DNA of 40,692 bases from a virus, in the IMG/VR virus record IMGVR_UViG_3300006802_000199, positions 1 to 40,692 of that record; one strand, written 5' to 3'. The notes under the pieces are model-generated. The model saw nothing but the letters and a program-made list of their open reading frames with translations. It searched no databases and was not told the origin of the DNA. Positions within the stretch are counted from its first letter, which is position 1. The number at the start of each line of letters is the position of its first letter. This document shows, in pieces, positions 13,139 to 20,991 of this stretch. The translations under genes and the position numbers were made by a program.

Positions 13139-13170
13139 TTTTGGTAGTTAAAAATTTTTTAGTAGTTTTG
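13139..13170 (+). promoter_or_regulatory. Bacteroidetes-type promoter, right arm, distal
   Basis: TTTTG (13139-13143), 19-nt spacer, TAGTTTTG (13163-13170): an excellent match to -33 TTTG / -7 TAnnTTTG. Transcription would start near 13176, some 350 nt before the first right-arm gene, so it would produce a long leader or an independent RNA covering 13176-13500. Confidence 0.75.
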
Positions 13171-13464
13171 CATTCAGAAGCACACAATACGTGTATCACC
13201 CCAGAGGGCCGAGAGGTAGTTATGGGGTCAGACGTTGGATTGTAGACCTTAAATAAAGGTTAGAGTTTTCTCCAATAGCTTCTAAAAAGGCGGATATAGC
13301 CAACGGTTAGGGCACATTACACAGAGGTAGGTGTGATGAATTAACATCAGTTTTAGTGTCCTTAGGTAGTCCAAAAGACAGCACTGCCAGCGGTAAAATT
13401 CCAACTGAAATAGTCAAACGCCTAGGGGTGTGGTGTATCTATTAGTGAAGTTCTTCACAAAACA
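13171..13464 (+). ncRNA. Long structured leader or small RNA without a gene
   Basis: No ORF with credible features. Pairings include ACCCC (13198-13202)/GGGGT (13224-13228). AGGCG (13288-13292)/CGCCT (13419-13423) closes a domain that contains AGGGCAC (13309-13315)/GTGTCCT (13356-13362), itself enclosing ACAC/GTGT (13319-13322, 13331-13334) and GATG/CATC (13335-13338, 13345-13348), a compact three-way junction. The segment 13445-13458 is a perfect GTGAAG-tt-CTTCAC palindrome directly before the proximal promoter. The part at 13288-13320 resembles a tRNA 5' half (D-arm-like GCC...GGC) but lacks the rest. Confidence 0.5.
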
Positions 13465-13497
13465 TTTGGATTTATAAAGTATTTTGTTATACCTTTG
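13465..13497 (+). promoter_or_regulatory. Bacteroidetes-type promoter, right arm, proximal
   Basis: TTTG (13465-13468), 21-nt spacer, TACCTTTG (13490-13497). Predicted start near 13503, giving a leader of about 20 nt to the GroES-like ATG at 13523. The palindrome 13445-13458 lies 7 nt upstream of the -33 box and could be an activator or repressor site. Confidence 0.75.
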
Positions 13498-13522
13498 CAG
13501 TATTAACCAAATTATAGAAATA

Positions 13523-13798
13523 ATGGCAAAGGAATTTACATTTCAACCCTTCGGAGCGTGGATAGTTGTACCACGTCCAGACTCAAAAACTACAGAGTCA
13601 GGAATTATCTTAGACGATGCAACTGCAAAAGCATTACAAACAAACATAGTAGAAGTATTGGCGGTAGGCCCGCAAGTTACGCAATGTAAAAAGGGTGACA
13701 AGATTATGGTAGACCCAAATACAGAGGCAATGCTGATTCATATTGATGAAGTACAGTATTTGTTTGTTAGTGAGTTTCAAGTATTAGGTAAATTCTAA
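13523..13798 (+). CDS. GroES-like co-chaperonin (Cpn10)
   Basis: 91 residues from ATG 13523 (an upstream in-frame ATG at 13484 overlaps the promoter and is rejected). The protein follows the Cpn10 pattern: PFGAWIVVPRPD, the mobile-loop region SKTTESGIIL, EVLAVGP, KKGDKIMVDP, EVQYLFVSEFQVLG. Cpn10 rings cap GroEL; phage versions (T4 gp31 type) let host GroEL fold the major capsid protein. As the first gene of the structural arm it is placed to prepare capsid folding. No GroEL gene is in the window, so it must use the host one. Its stop overlaps the next ATG (TAATG). Confidence 0.85.
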   Translation: MAKEFTFQPFGAWIVVPRPDSKTTESGIILDDATAKALQTNIVEVLAVGPQVTQCKKGDKIMVDPNTEAMLIHIDEVQYLFVSEFQVLGKF

Positions 13799-14064
13799 TG
13801 AAGCTCCCTGGCACAGTTACAATAAATCTAGACGACTACTTAGAGTTGATAGAGCATACGCAAAAAACAAATGAATTGCGTGATTCTACAGCTAGAGCAG
13901 CTAAAGAGATGTCTGTATTCCTATCATTCCTGTGTACCAGAGATGATGTGGTTGGTTATATAGAAGAATTTAACAGACAATCTAAAACAGCACAGATAGT
14001 TGTGGAAGATGGTCGAGCTACAATAGAATTTAAAGATGATAAAAACAAAATTTCAGACGAGTAG
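13798..14064 (+). CDS. Hypothetical protein, 88 aa
   Basis: Unrecognised. Helical N-terminal half (LDDYLELIEHTQKTNELRDS) and a short basic/acidic C-terminal part (AQIVVEDGRATIEFKDDKN) that may form a beta hairpin. Translation appears coupled at both ends: TAATG with the GroES-like gene and a 29-nt overlap with the next gene. Confidence 0.55.
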   Translation: MKLPGTVTINLDDYLELIEHTQKTNELRDSTARAAKEMSVFLSFLCTRDDVVGYIEEFNRQSKTAQIVVEDGRATIEFKDDKNKISDE

Positions 14065-14227
14065 TTGGGAAGAGCTTTTTAGATTGTATGATGAATTTGA
14101 AACAAAGTTAGAGATGTGGTCAGAAAAAAATATAAACTGTACATGGGACATACAAGTCCTAATAGGTGACCATGAGTATACACTAATAGTAACAGTAATA
14201 GATGAAAGCAGCGAAGAAAAAGAATAA
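14036..14227 (+). CDS. Hypothetical protein, 63 aa
   Basis: Small acidic protein of unknown function, with one helix (SWEELFRLYDEFETKLEMWSE) followed by two strands (TWDIQVLIGDHEYTLIVTVI). Overlaps both neighbours by 26-29 nt in the same direction, which supports it as a real small gene. Confidence 0.5.
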   Translation: MIKTKFQTSSWEELFRLYDEFETKLEMWSEKNINCTWDIQVLIGDHEYTLIVTVIDESSEEKE

Positions 14228-14384
14228 ACGTAGAATATATATAGATGGTCAACCTATGAAGGTAGAATATGCTGTGTATGAATTATTAGAAAACCAAAAA
14301 CTAAAGATAGAGCAGTACGAAGCTATACTTGCTGCCTATCTACAAGAAAAAGAAGAAGCGAATGGAACAGAAGATAACGATTAA
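14202..14384 (+). CDS. Hypothetical protein, 60 aa
   Basis: Basic N terminus (MKAAKKKNKRRIYI) and a long helix with coiled-coil character (YELLENQKLKIEQYEAILAAYL), then an acidic tail. May bind nucleic acid or act as a small adaptor; no family recognised. Overlaps the genes on both sides. Confidence 0.5.
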   Translation: MKAAKKKNKRRIYIDGQPMKVEYAVYELLENQKLKIEQYEAILAAYLQEKEEANGTEDND

Positions 14385-14694
14385 CGTAAACTCTACACTT
14401 AAGTATTTACAGTTCTGGAATGGTGTGTTTAATCTGACATCCACAGAGCTTAGAGTTTTGTCAGCACTTGTTGATACTGCTAAGGTATTAGAAGATCCTA
14501 GTATATGCTCTGCAAAAGTTAAGAAGGAAGCTGCAAAAGTACTAGGCTTGTCTGACTTTAACACTTTGAATAACTACGTAAAGAAGATGAAAGACAAAAA
14601 AGCTATACGTAAAGAGAATAAAAACTATATACTTAATAGATTACTAGATTTAGAAACTGTAAAGGTAGAAGTAAATATAAATTGGAATGAGTAA
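14362..14694 (+). CDS. Winged-helix-type DNA-binding protein, 110 aa
   Basis: ATG 14362 is preferred; an upstream start in the same frame would add a poly-lysine stretch encoded within the previous gene. The body resembles a winged helix-turn-helix: LTSTELRVLSALVDTA, then KVKKEAAKVLGLSDFNTLNNYVKKMKDKKAI with a recognition-helix-like segment (FNTLNNYVKKM) and a wing (RKENKNYILNRLL). It may regulate the structural arm or bind the packaging site. Only the fold is suggested by the sequence. Confidence 0.55.
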   Translation: MEQKITINVNSTLKYLQFWNGVFNLTSTELRVLSALVDTAKVLEDPSICSAKVKKEAAKVLGLSDFNTLNNYVKKMKDKKAIRKENKNYILNRLLDLETVKVEVNINWNE

Positions 14695-14986
14695 AGATGA
14701 AATGCCAAGTTTATGGCAAATGGCAAAAAGTTTTAGTAGAGATCTTACTAAGTATGTAGCAAACGGGTCACCTAATGTGTCTGAAACAGATTACACACAA
14801 AGGTTATCTGACTGTAACAGTTGTGAATACTTGGTAAGAGATAAAATGAGGTGTGGTAAGTGCGGATGTTTGATAGAGCATAAAGCAAAATGGAAAACAA
14901 CTACATGTCCTATAAACAAATGGAAAGCACAAGATAATGGCGAAGTCAAAAAAGGAGATAATACAAACACTAGCGACAAAGTATAA
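14687..14986 (+). CDS. Zinc-ribbon protein, 99 aa
   Basis: Four conserved cysteines in ribbon spacing: DCNSCEYL (C-x2-C), then MRCGKCGCLIEHKAKWKTTT followed by CPINKW. The CGKCGC...K.W...CP..KW pattern is known from small phage and bacterial zinc-ribbon proteins (DUF6171-like) next to terminase and head genes. It probably binds one zinc ion and may assist transcription or packaging. The C-terminal 20 residues are polar and overlap the HU-like gene. Confidence 0.65.
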   Translation: MSKDEMPSLWQMAKSFSRDLTKYVANGSPNVSETDYTQRLSDCNSCEYLVRDKMRCGKCGCLIEHKAKWKTTTCPINKWKAQDNGEVKKGDNTNTSDKV

Positions 14987-15155
14987 CTTACCGTTAGAGA
15001 AGATAGAAAGAATTGTAAACAGTCAGTTTAAGTATGTGGCTAAAGTTATGTCAGGAGGTGAATTTGACTCTATTAGGCTACCATATTTTGGAAAGTTTCA
15101 CTCTAAAAAAGAAAGAAGAGATATAATAAATGGAATTACTAGAGATAGTCGATAA
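14937..15155 (+). CDS. Short HU/IHF-like DNA-binding protein, 72 aa
   Basis: The N-terminal helical pair KKEIIQTLATKYNLPLEKIERIV and the strand motif IRLPYFGKFHSKKERRD match the bacterial HU/IHF family (consensus ...rlpgFGtF..). The DNA-embracing beta arm and last helix are missing, since the family is normally about 90 residues. IHF-like genes upstream of the terminase are a known feature of crAss-like and other Bacteroidetes phages. It could bend DNA for packaging or replication, or serve as a scaffold for host IHF subunits. The gene begins within its predecessor and overlaps the next. Confidence 0.7.
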   Translation: MAKSKKEIIQTLATKYNLPLEKIERIVNSQFKYVAKVMSGGEFDSIRLPYFGKFHSKKERRDIINGITRDSR

Positions 15156-15633
15156 TGTAGCAGTGCCTTCTCCATATGCTAAAAGTATTTTGGAGTTCAA
15201 GAATCTGAATGCAAAAGAACTTGCATATGTTTACTTTATGTGTGATCATAAGTCACCGTATGCAGTATATGATTTAGACTCTAGACATAATGAAGTAATG
15301 TTAGGTGTATATGGTAAAGAATCTAAAGCATCTACAAAAGTGCAAGCGGCTTGTGATGTATATAAAAAATTAAAAGAAACATCTGCAGTAAAATTACTAA
15401 ATGCTGCTAGGTCATCTGTAATAAAACTACAAAAGTATTTTGAAACTGTAGATCTTACATTAATGGATGATAATGGTAGACCTATATTTCATGCAAAGGA
15501 TTTGGTTGCCAACTTATCTAAGATGGGGGATGTAGTAAATGGATTATCTAAATTAGAGGAGCAGGTTGCTAAACAAGAGCAAGTTAATACAAATACACGC
15601 GGAGGAGTTGTAGTTAACAAATATAGTTCGTAG
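15130..15633 (+). CDS. Hypothetical protein, 167 aa
   Basis: Not recognised. A largely helical protein with a conserved-looking middle (LNAKELAYVYFMCDHKSPYA, then EVMLGVYGKESKASTKVQAA) and a C-terminal coiled-coil-like helix (VNGLSKLEEQVAKQEQV). It lies two genes before the large terminase, where small terminase subunits or packaging adaptors are usual, but no DNA-binding motif is evident, so that role is only positional. Confidence 0.6.
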   Translation: MELLEIVDNVAVPSPYAKSILEFKNLNAKELAYVYFMCDHKSPYAVYDLDSRHNEVMLGVYGKESKASTKVQAACDVYKKLKETSAVKLLNAARSSVIKLQKYFETVDLTLMDDNGRPIFHAKDLVANLSKMGDVVNGLSKLEEQVAKQEQVNTNTRGGVVVNKYSS

Positions 15634-15642
15634 ATTTGGGTT

Positions 15643-15921
15643 ATGGATTTTTTAGATGACATGCAAGATTACTACGATTCAATGAATAATGCATATGATT
15701 TTGTAACTAGAAGAATAACACTTGACGATATATTTGAAAAAGCAGAGCAATCTGGTAGAATGGAGGAGTTTTACCTACCGTTTGACCCTATAAGCAGTGA
15801 TGGCAGAGATGAAGCTACGCTAGATCTGTTAATAGAACATTTTATAGAAACAGAAGAGTACGAGAAATGTCAAGAGTTATTGAATTTAAAAAAGAAGTAT
15901 TTAAGCGCACCAGAGGACTAG
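15643..15921 (+). CDS. Hypothetical acidic protein, 92 aa
   Basis: Unknown. Very acidic and helical (MDFLDDMQDYYDSMNNAYDF, EEYEKCQELLNLKKKYL). The last 55 nt overlap the terminase gene. Its location directly before the large terminase makes a packaging accessory role possible. Confidence 0.55.
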   Translation: MDFLDDMQDYYDSMNNAYDFVTRRITLDDIFEKAEQSGRMEEFYLPFDPISSDGRDEATLDLLIEHFIETEEYEKCQELLNLKKKYLSAPED

Positions 15922-17858
15922 CTCCAGCTGCAAATAAGTACTTAAAAAATGGTTACTATACAGATGCATTACCAGGAACAAAGCCTTACTTTGAATATTG
16001 GGATGAAGAGAGACGTAGATGTCTGTATGGCTACACTCACAATGGTGTAACTATAACAGGTAATCATTATTTTTATCTAAACTACTGCCCCATTGACAGA
16101 TCTGTTGATGAAGAACTACCAGATGGTACAATTATAGCGCGAAGAGAGCGTACATTCCCAGCATTTTACGACGGAGATTGGAAATATTTCTTATCAGTAG
16201 ATAGATGTAGGAGAGAAAACAAGCATATGACGGTATTAAAAGCACGTCGTAAAGGATTTTCTTATAAAGCTGCTGCTATGCTTGTACGTAACTACTTTCA
16301 TATGCGTAATAGTAAAAACTATGTTTTTGCAGGGCAGAAAGAGTACTTGATTGGGGATGGACTACTGTCCAAAGCTTGGGATATTATGTCATTTTTAGAT
16401 GATAATACAGCATGGACGCAGCCAAGACTACGAGACAGAGAAATGCACAAACAATCTGGGTACAAAAAGAATGTAAATGGTGCACTTGTAGAGATGGGAA
16501 TGAAATCACAAATTATAGGCGTGTCACTAAAAGATGATCCAGACAAAGTCCGTGGTAAGGCAGGTGAACTTATATTTTTTGAAGAGGCTGGGTCATTTCC
16601 AGGACTACTAAAAGCATGGGAAGTTGCTATGCCAACAATGCGTCAAGGTAGTAAGACATTAGGTACAATGATTGCATTTGGTACAGGTGGTACAGAAGGA
16701 TCAGATTTTCAAGGTATGGAAGAGCTATTCTACAATCCAGATTCGTATGACTGTTTAGCTTTTAAGAATGTGTGGGATGATGGTGCTATGGGCACAGAAT
16801 GTGGGTACTTTGTGCCAATATTTGAGAACTTAGAAGGGTTTATAGATGATGATGGTAACTCTTTTGTAGATAAGGCTATAGATTTTGAAGAAGGAAACAG
16901 GAACAAAAAGAAAGGTACTAATGATCCAAAAGCATATGATCAGTATATAGCAGAACATCCTATGTGCCCGGCAGAAGCTACATTACAAGTATCTTCAAAT
17001 CTATTTGATATATCATCACTACAAGAGCAATATAATAAGGTAAAAGCAAACAAGCTACATGCTATAGGTACTGCAGGTAAACTGTATTATGGTAAAGAAA
17101 ATAGAATAAAGTTTGAGCCTGATGGAGATGCTAGGCCAATCCTTCGATTTCCACATCGTAAAGAAGATAATCTGGAAGGAGCCATTGTTCTCTACGAAGG
17201 TCCTTATAGAAACCAGGAGGGACAAACTCCACATAACCTATATCTAGTTTGCCATGACCCGTACGGACAAAACCAATCAGCAGACTCCAGTTCTCTTGGT
17301 GCTGCGTATGTGATAAAGAGAATAAATAATATATCAAAGCCTGATGATTTAATTGTTGCTAGCTATGTAGGTAGGCCACACACGCAGGACGAATATAACA
17401 AAAATTTATTTATGCTAGCTGACTATTACAATGCTAAGATAGGATTTGAGAACGATCGTGGTGCTGTAATACAATACGCAAAGCAGCACAGAAAGTTACA
17501 CAGATTACAGGAAGAGTTTGAGATGTTAGATAAGAAAGAACTAAGATCTAGAAATGTAAAACGTAACTTTGGTATGCATACAACAGAAGCTAGGAAGAGG
17601 CAGGGTGAGTTGTATATAAGAGACTGGTTGAACGCTGTAAGATCTGATGATGGAGATAAGGTAACACTTAACTTACATAAGATATATGATTTAGGTCTTT
17701 TACAGGAGCTAATAAAGTTTAATCATAAGGGTAACTTTGACCGTGTAATGGCACTGATGGTAGGGATGTACCATACACGAGAGTTATACAATGCGGAGGT
17801 TAAAGAGATACTAGAAGATAATGCATCAAACGATTGGTTTGATAAGAATTATCGCTAG
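15867..17858 (+). CDS. terL: Terminase large subunit
   Basis: 663 residues. ATPase domain: a deviant Walker A KARRKGFSYK (125-134), adenine-side text NYVFAGQKEYL, Walker B LIFFEEAG (235-242) with the catalytic glutamate, and coupling motif GTMIAFGTGGT. Nuclease domain (RNase H-like): LVCHDPYGQN, IGFENDRGAVI and a late FDRVMALMVG acidic residue. It translocates DNA into the procapsid and cuts concatemers. The ARRKGFS form of the P-loop, lacking the usual GKT/S, is like that of several Bacteroidetes phage terminases. Start ATG 15867 overlaps the upstream gene. Portal follows after a 77-nt gap. Confidence 0.93.
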   Translation: MSRVIEFKKEVFKRTRGLAPAANKYLKNGYYTDALPGTKPYFEYWDEERRRCLYGYTHNGVTITGNHYFYLNYCPIDRSVDEELPDGTIIARRERTFPAFYDGDWKYFLSVDRCRRENKHMTVLKARRKGFSYKAAAMLVRNYFHMRNSKNYVFAGQKEYLIGDGLLSKAWDIMSFLDDNTAWTQPRLRDREMHKQSGYKKNVNGALVEMGMKSQIIGVSLKDDPDKVRGKAGELIFFEEAGSFPGLLKAWEVAMPTMRQGSKTLGTMIAFGTGGTEGSDFQGMEELFYNPDSYDCLAFKNVWDDGAMGTECGYFVPIFENLEGFIDDDGNSFVDKAIDFEEGNRNKKKGTNDPKAYDQYIAEHPMCPAEATLQVSSNLFDISSLQEQYNKVKANKLHAIGTAGKLYYGKENRIKFEPDGDARPILRFPHRKEDNLEGAIVLYEGPYRNQEGQTPHNLYLVCHDPYGQNQSADSSSLGAAYVIKRINNISKPDDLIVASYVGRPHTQDEYNKNLFMLADYYNAKIGFENDRGAVIQYAKQHRKLHRLQEEFEMLDKKELRSRNVKRNFGMHTTEARKRQGELYIRDWLNAVRSDDGDKVTLNLHKIYDLGLLQELIKFNHKGNFDRVMALMVGMYHTRELYNAEVKEILEDNASNDWFDKNYR

Positions 17859-17888
17859 TGTTATATATATAAATAATAGTTTAAAATG

Positions 17889-17929
17889 TATACACCTCGT
17901 TAATGTGTGTATAAAAAATATTAATTTTG
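17889..17929 (+). promoter_or_regulatory. Hairpin and -7 box before the portal gene
   Basis: TATACAC (17889-17895) and GTGTATA (17907-17913) form a hairpin in the terminase-portal gap, followed by TAATTTTG (17922-17929), which fits the TAnnTTTG -7 box. No good -33 TTTG is seen. If used, transcription would start only a few bases before ATG 17936, giving a nearly leaderless mRNA. Confidence 0.4.
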
Positions 17930-17935
17930 CAGGAT

Positions 17936-20200
17936 ATGTATCTAGGGGGAGAAAAAATACCGCAGCAAAAGCTGCCTTTATCAAAGAAAAATAAAAAGTG
18001 GAAAGAAGCTTGTGTTGAAGCTTTTATCGACTTATCTAATCAAGGTGTATCTAAGAGAAGAGACTACATCAGAACACTGTATGACTACTACAATGGTATA
18101 ATTGAAGAGGAAGACTATCGTTACGTTCTTGCCCCATATGGCAAGTCCCGCAATAATTTCCCCTCTAAAATGCGTAACTATCCTATTATCAAGCCTATCA
18201 TTGATCTTCTATTAGGTGAGAAGTCTAAACGACCTCTCAATTATACCGTAGCAGTCCTTAACGAGGATGTAGTATCTGAAAAAGAAAAAGCAAAGCAGAT
18301 GGTGTTTATGCAAAATATGCAGGCACAGTTTGCTAATAAGATGATGCAGATGGGTATTGCTCCTGAAGAAATGCAAGAGCAGCAGATACAATTACCTGAA
18401 GATATATTAAAGTCTTTTGAAAGAAGTTACGTAGACAACAGAGCTATTATAGGTCAGAAGTCTATGAATTACATAATGCAAAATGCAGAAGTGTATGATA
18501 AATTACAGAAAGGCTGGTTTCACTATCTAATATCTGGAGAAGTTTACACAGAGAGAGGTGTTCGTAATGGAGAACCTTTCTATGATATACTTAATCCTCT
18601 TGACGTAGATTACGACAAAGATCCAGATCTAGAGTTTGTAGAAGACGGAGACTGGGCATTAGTTCGTAAGTACGTACATGTCTCAACAGTAGTTGATCAC
18701 TTCTATGACCTACTAACACCCGAACAAATACTAGAGCTAGAACAGCCTAGACAATCAGATATTGATTCATACTTACTATTTAGACGAGCTGAAACATCTA
18801 AGGATGAGAATGCATATAGAAATAGATTGATAGAAGTTGTAACAGTATACTGGAAATCAAGAAAACGTATAGGATTTTTGACATACCCAGATCCAATGAC
18901 TGGTACAATAGAGGAAGAGATTGTTGATGAAAGTTTTAGAATGCCTGCAGAAATGAAAGCTATGGGTGCTAAAGTAAAGTACACTTGGGTAAATGAAGTA
19001 TGGCAGGGCACAAGAATAGATGGTAGAATGTATGTAGATATACATCCTGTATCTAATCAAAGAAACACAATGAATGACCCATCTGTTTGTAAGTTACCTA
19101 TAAATGGTAGACGATATTCAGACATAAATGCAAAGAACATATCTCTAGTGTCACTAGGTATACCCTACCAGTTGAACTACAACATCTACAAGTATAGATT
19201 AGAGCTAGCTATTGCAAGATCAAAAGATATTATAGCACAGTTTGATATTAACATGATACCAAAGAAGTGGGACATGGATAAGTTTATGTACTACGTAGAA
19301 GGTACAGGTATAGCGTGGGTAGATTACAACAAAGAAGGTATTGCACTAAATCCACAGCACCAGTCTGTATTAGATATGTCAATCAAGACTATATCTCAAT
19401 ACATTACTTTGCTAGAGTCTATACTAAACGAATGGGAAAAGCTATCTGGTGTAAACAGACAAAGACAAGGTAGTGTAGGACAATACGAAGGTAAAGGATC
19501 TACACAGCAAGCTATTGTACAATCTTCACATATTACAGAAGATATGTTTAGAAAGTTTGAGCACTTAGAGCAAAGAGACTTACAAGCATTACTTGACTAC
19601 TCTAAAGAAGCTTGGTTGACAGGTAAGAGCGGAGCATATGTAATGCCTGATGGAACTGTAGAGTATTTAACTGTAGATCCGTTATCACACTTAGAAGCAG
19701 ACTACGGTATATTTGTAACTAACTCTGGTAAGGAGAAAGAAAAGATAGATACTATCAGACAAATGGCTCAGTCTATGATACAAAACGGAATGCCAGCATC
19801 TGCTATGGCAGACCTACTAGAACAAGAAAGCTTTACTGAGATTAAGCATAAGCTGAAAGAAGCTGAGAAGTCTATGCAAGAATTACAGCAGCAGCAACAG
19901 CAAGCAGAAATGCAAGCTAAGCAGCAGTCAGAACAACTACAAGCTCAAATGAAACAGCAAGAGCTAGATAATGCAAATCAAAACAACGAGCTTGATAGAA
20001 AGAACAAGATTGATATTGCAATGATACAAGCTGGTATGGCTGAAAGTGCTGGCAAATTTAATCTAGAAAAAGCTATGATGGATCAAGAAGTTAAGTCACA
20101 AGAGGTTGCTATCAAGGCAAAAGAAGCTGATGAAGATGCTAGATCTAACAGAGCTAATGAAGAAATAAAAAGGGAAGCAAACAAGAAGCGTAAGAGTTAA
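17936..20200 (+). CDS. Portal protein
   Basis: About 754 residues from ATG 17936 (an in-frame TTG at 17927 is less likely). Identified from position right after the terminase, size, and portal-like text: the N-terminal helical region KRRDYIRTLYDYYNG, NPLDVDYDKDPDLEFVEDGDW typical of the stem/wing beta layer, IPYQLNYNIYKYRLELAIARSKD, and the TGIAWVDYNKEG and LESILNEWEKLSGVNRQRQG helices near the crown. The C-terminal 150 residues are a Gln/Glu/Lys-rich coiled coil (LQQQQQQAEMQAKQQSEQ), likely a barrel inside the capsid. Forms the dodecameric DNA entry ring. Confidence 0.87.
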   Translation: MYLGGEKIPQQKLPLSKKNKKWKEACVEAFIDLSNQGVSKRRDYIRTLYDYYNGIIEEEDYRYVLAPYGKSRNNFPSKMRNYPIIKPIIDLLLGEKSKRPLNYTVAVLNEDVVSEKEKAKQMVFMQNMQAQFANKMMQMGIAPEEMQEQQIQLPEDILKSFERSYVDNRAIIGQKSMNYIMQNAEVYDKLQKGWFHYLISGEVYTERGVRNGEPFYDILNPLDVDYDKDPDLEFVEDGDWALVRKYVHVSTVVDHFYDLLTPEQILELEQPRQSDIDSYLLFRRAETSKDENAYRNRLIEVVTVYWKSRKRIGFLTYPDPMTGTIEEEIVDESFRMPAEMKAMGAKVKYTWVNEVWQGTRIDGRMYVDIHPVSNQRNTMNDPSVCKLPINGRRYSDINAKNISLVSLGIPYQLNYNIYKYRLELAIARSKDIIAQFDINMIPKKWDMDKFMYYVEGTGIAWVDYNKEGIALNPQHQSVLDMSIKTISQYITLLESILNEWEKLSGVNRQRQGSVGQYEGKGSTQQAIVQSSHITEDMFRKFEHLEQRDLQALLDYSKEAWLTGKSGAYVMPDGTVEYLTVDPLSHLEADYGIFVTNSGKEKEKIDTIRQMAQSMIQNGMPASAMADLLEQESFTEIKHKLKEAEKSMQELQQQQQQAEMQAKQQSEQLQAQMKQQELDNANQNNELDRKNKIDIAMIQAGMAESAGKFNLEKAMMDQEVKSQEVAIKAKEADEDARSNRANEEIKREANKKRKS

Positions 20201-20991
20201 TGACGAACGAGGAGCAGATGCAGGTCTTGAAAGAGGCCATCAAGTCAAATTATAAAGGCAGTCTTGCTGAAATTCTACAACCTCAACAGCAACCGCAAGG
20301 TCCTGAAGGTGTAGCTATGCAGCAGCAGATGCCTGAAATGCCTGTACCCCCAGCATCCCCTCCACAAATAAACCCTGCAAGCGCACGACCTCCTGTGCAA
20401 GATAATCAAGGACACTTAGTACAATCTTATCAAAGTGCACCTCCTGGCCTGAGAAACTTACCATCAGGACCAGCAGAAGGTATGCTTATACAGAAGATGG
20501 AAAAGGGTGGTACTAAAGATCCTAATCCTAAGCAACCTACAGGTTATGATGACAAGCCAGTAATATCTGAAAGAACTTTTGACGCTTTTAAAAATCTTGA
20601 TGTAGTAAAAGATTCTTATGAATTTATTCCTAACATAAAGCCACATGAGATGCAAAATTATGTTGAGTTTGATGGCAAACTAGTGTTTAAATCTGATCTT
20701 GAAGAAATTCAAAACGAAACCTATCAGCAGTATTCAGATAAAGCAGCCAAATTAGAGTACGTAAAACCTCTAAGTGAAGAAGAATTTGAGCAACTACAAG
20801 CCAAAAGATTGAGTTATCTTTTTGATCAAAGAAGGCTTGATCAAGAAAATTTTGTAGGTAGTGATATACTAAATAACTATGAAGATTTTAAAGATATTCC
20901 TGAGTACTCAGACTATACATGGAAGAGTGGTAGGGAAATGACAAATGCTCCAGTCTACAAAGCTATGGAAGGTGCTTCCTGCACTCGATAA
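20200..20991 (+). CDS. Virion-associated protein, 263 aa (possibly 5' part of a split gene)
   Basis: Begins with the TAATG junction to the portal. The N-terminal half is Pro/Gln-rich and disordered (LQPQQQPQGPEG, PVPPASPPQINPAS). The second half is acidic and helical (LSEEEFEQLQAKRLSYLFDQRRLDQENF). It ends abruptly with a short out-of-character tail (EGASCTR). The following ORF starts inside it in another frame, so the two may be one protein separated by a frameshift. Similar disordered proteins between portal and scaffold are often internal (ejected) virion proteins. Confidence 0.6.
   Translation: MTNEEQMQVLKEAIKSNYKGSLAEILQPQQQPQGPEGVAMQQQMPEMPVPPASPPQINPASARPPVQDNQGHLVQSYQSAPPGLRNLPSGPAEGMLIQKMEKGGTKDPNPKQPTGYDDKPVISERTFDAFKNLDVVKDSYEFIPNIKPHEMQNYVEFDGKLVFKSDLEEIQNETYQQYSDKAAKLEYVKPLSEEEFEQLQAKRLSYLFDQRRLDQENFVGSDILNNYEDFKDIPEYSDYTWKSGREMTNAPVYKAMEGASCTR

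Noticed and set aside
13288-13362. tRNA gene on the plus strand
   Set aside because: A D-arm-like start is visible, but the anticodon loop would have 8 nt and no T arm or matching acceptor follows.
13288-13470. Group I intron or known riboswitch
   Set aside because: No recognisable P7/P3 core (R/S elements) and no known riboswitch consensus; exon flanks are intergenic.
13484-13522. ATG 13484 as start of the GroES-like protein
   Set aside because: It overlaps the promoter -7 region and adds residues not found in Cpn10 proteins.
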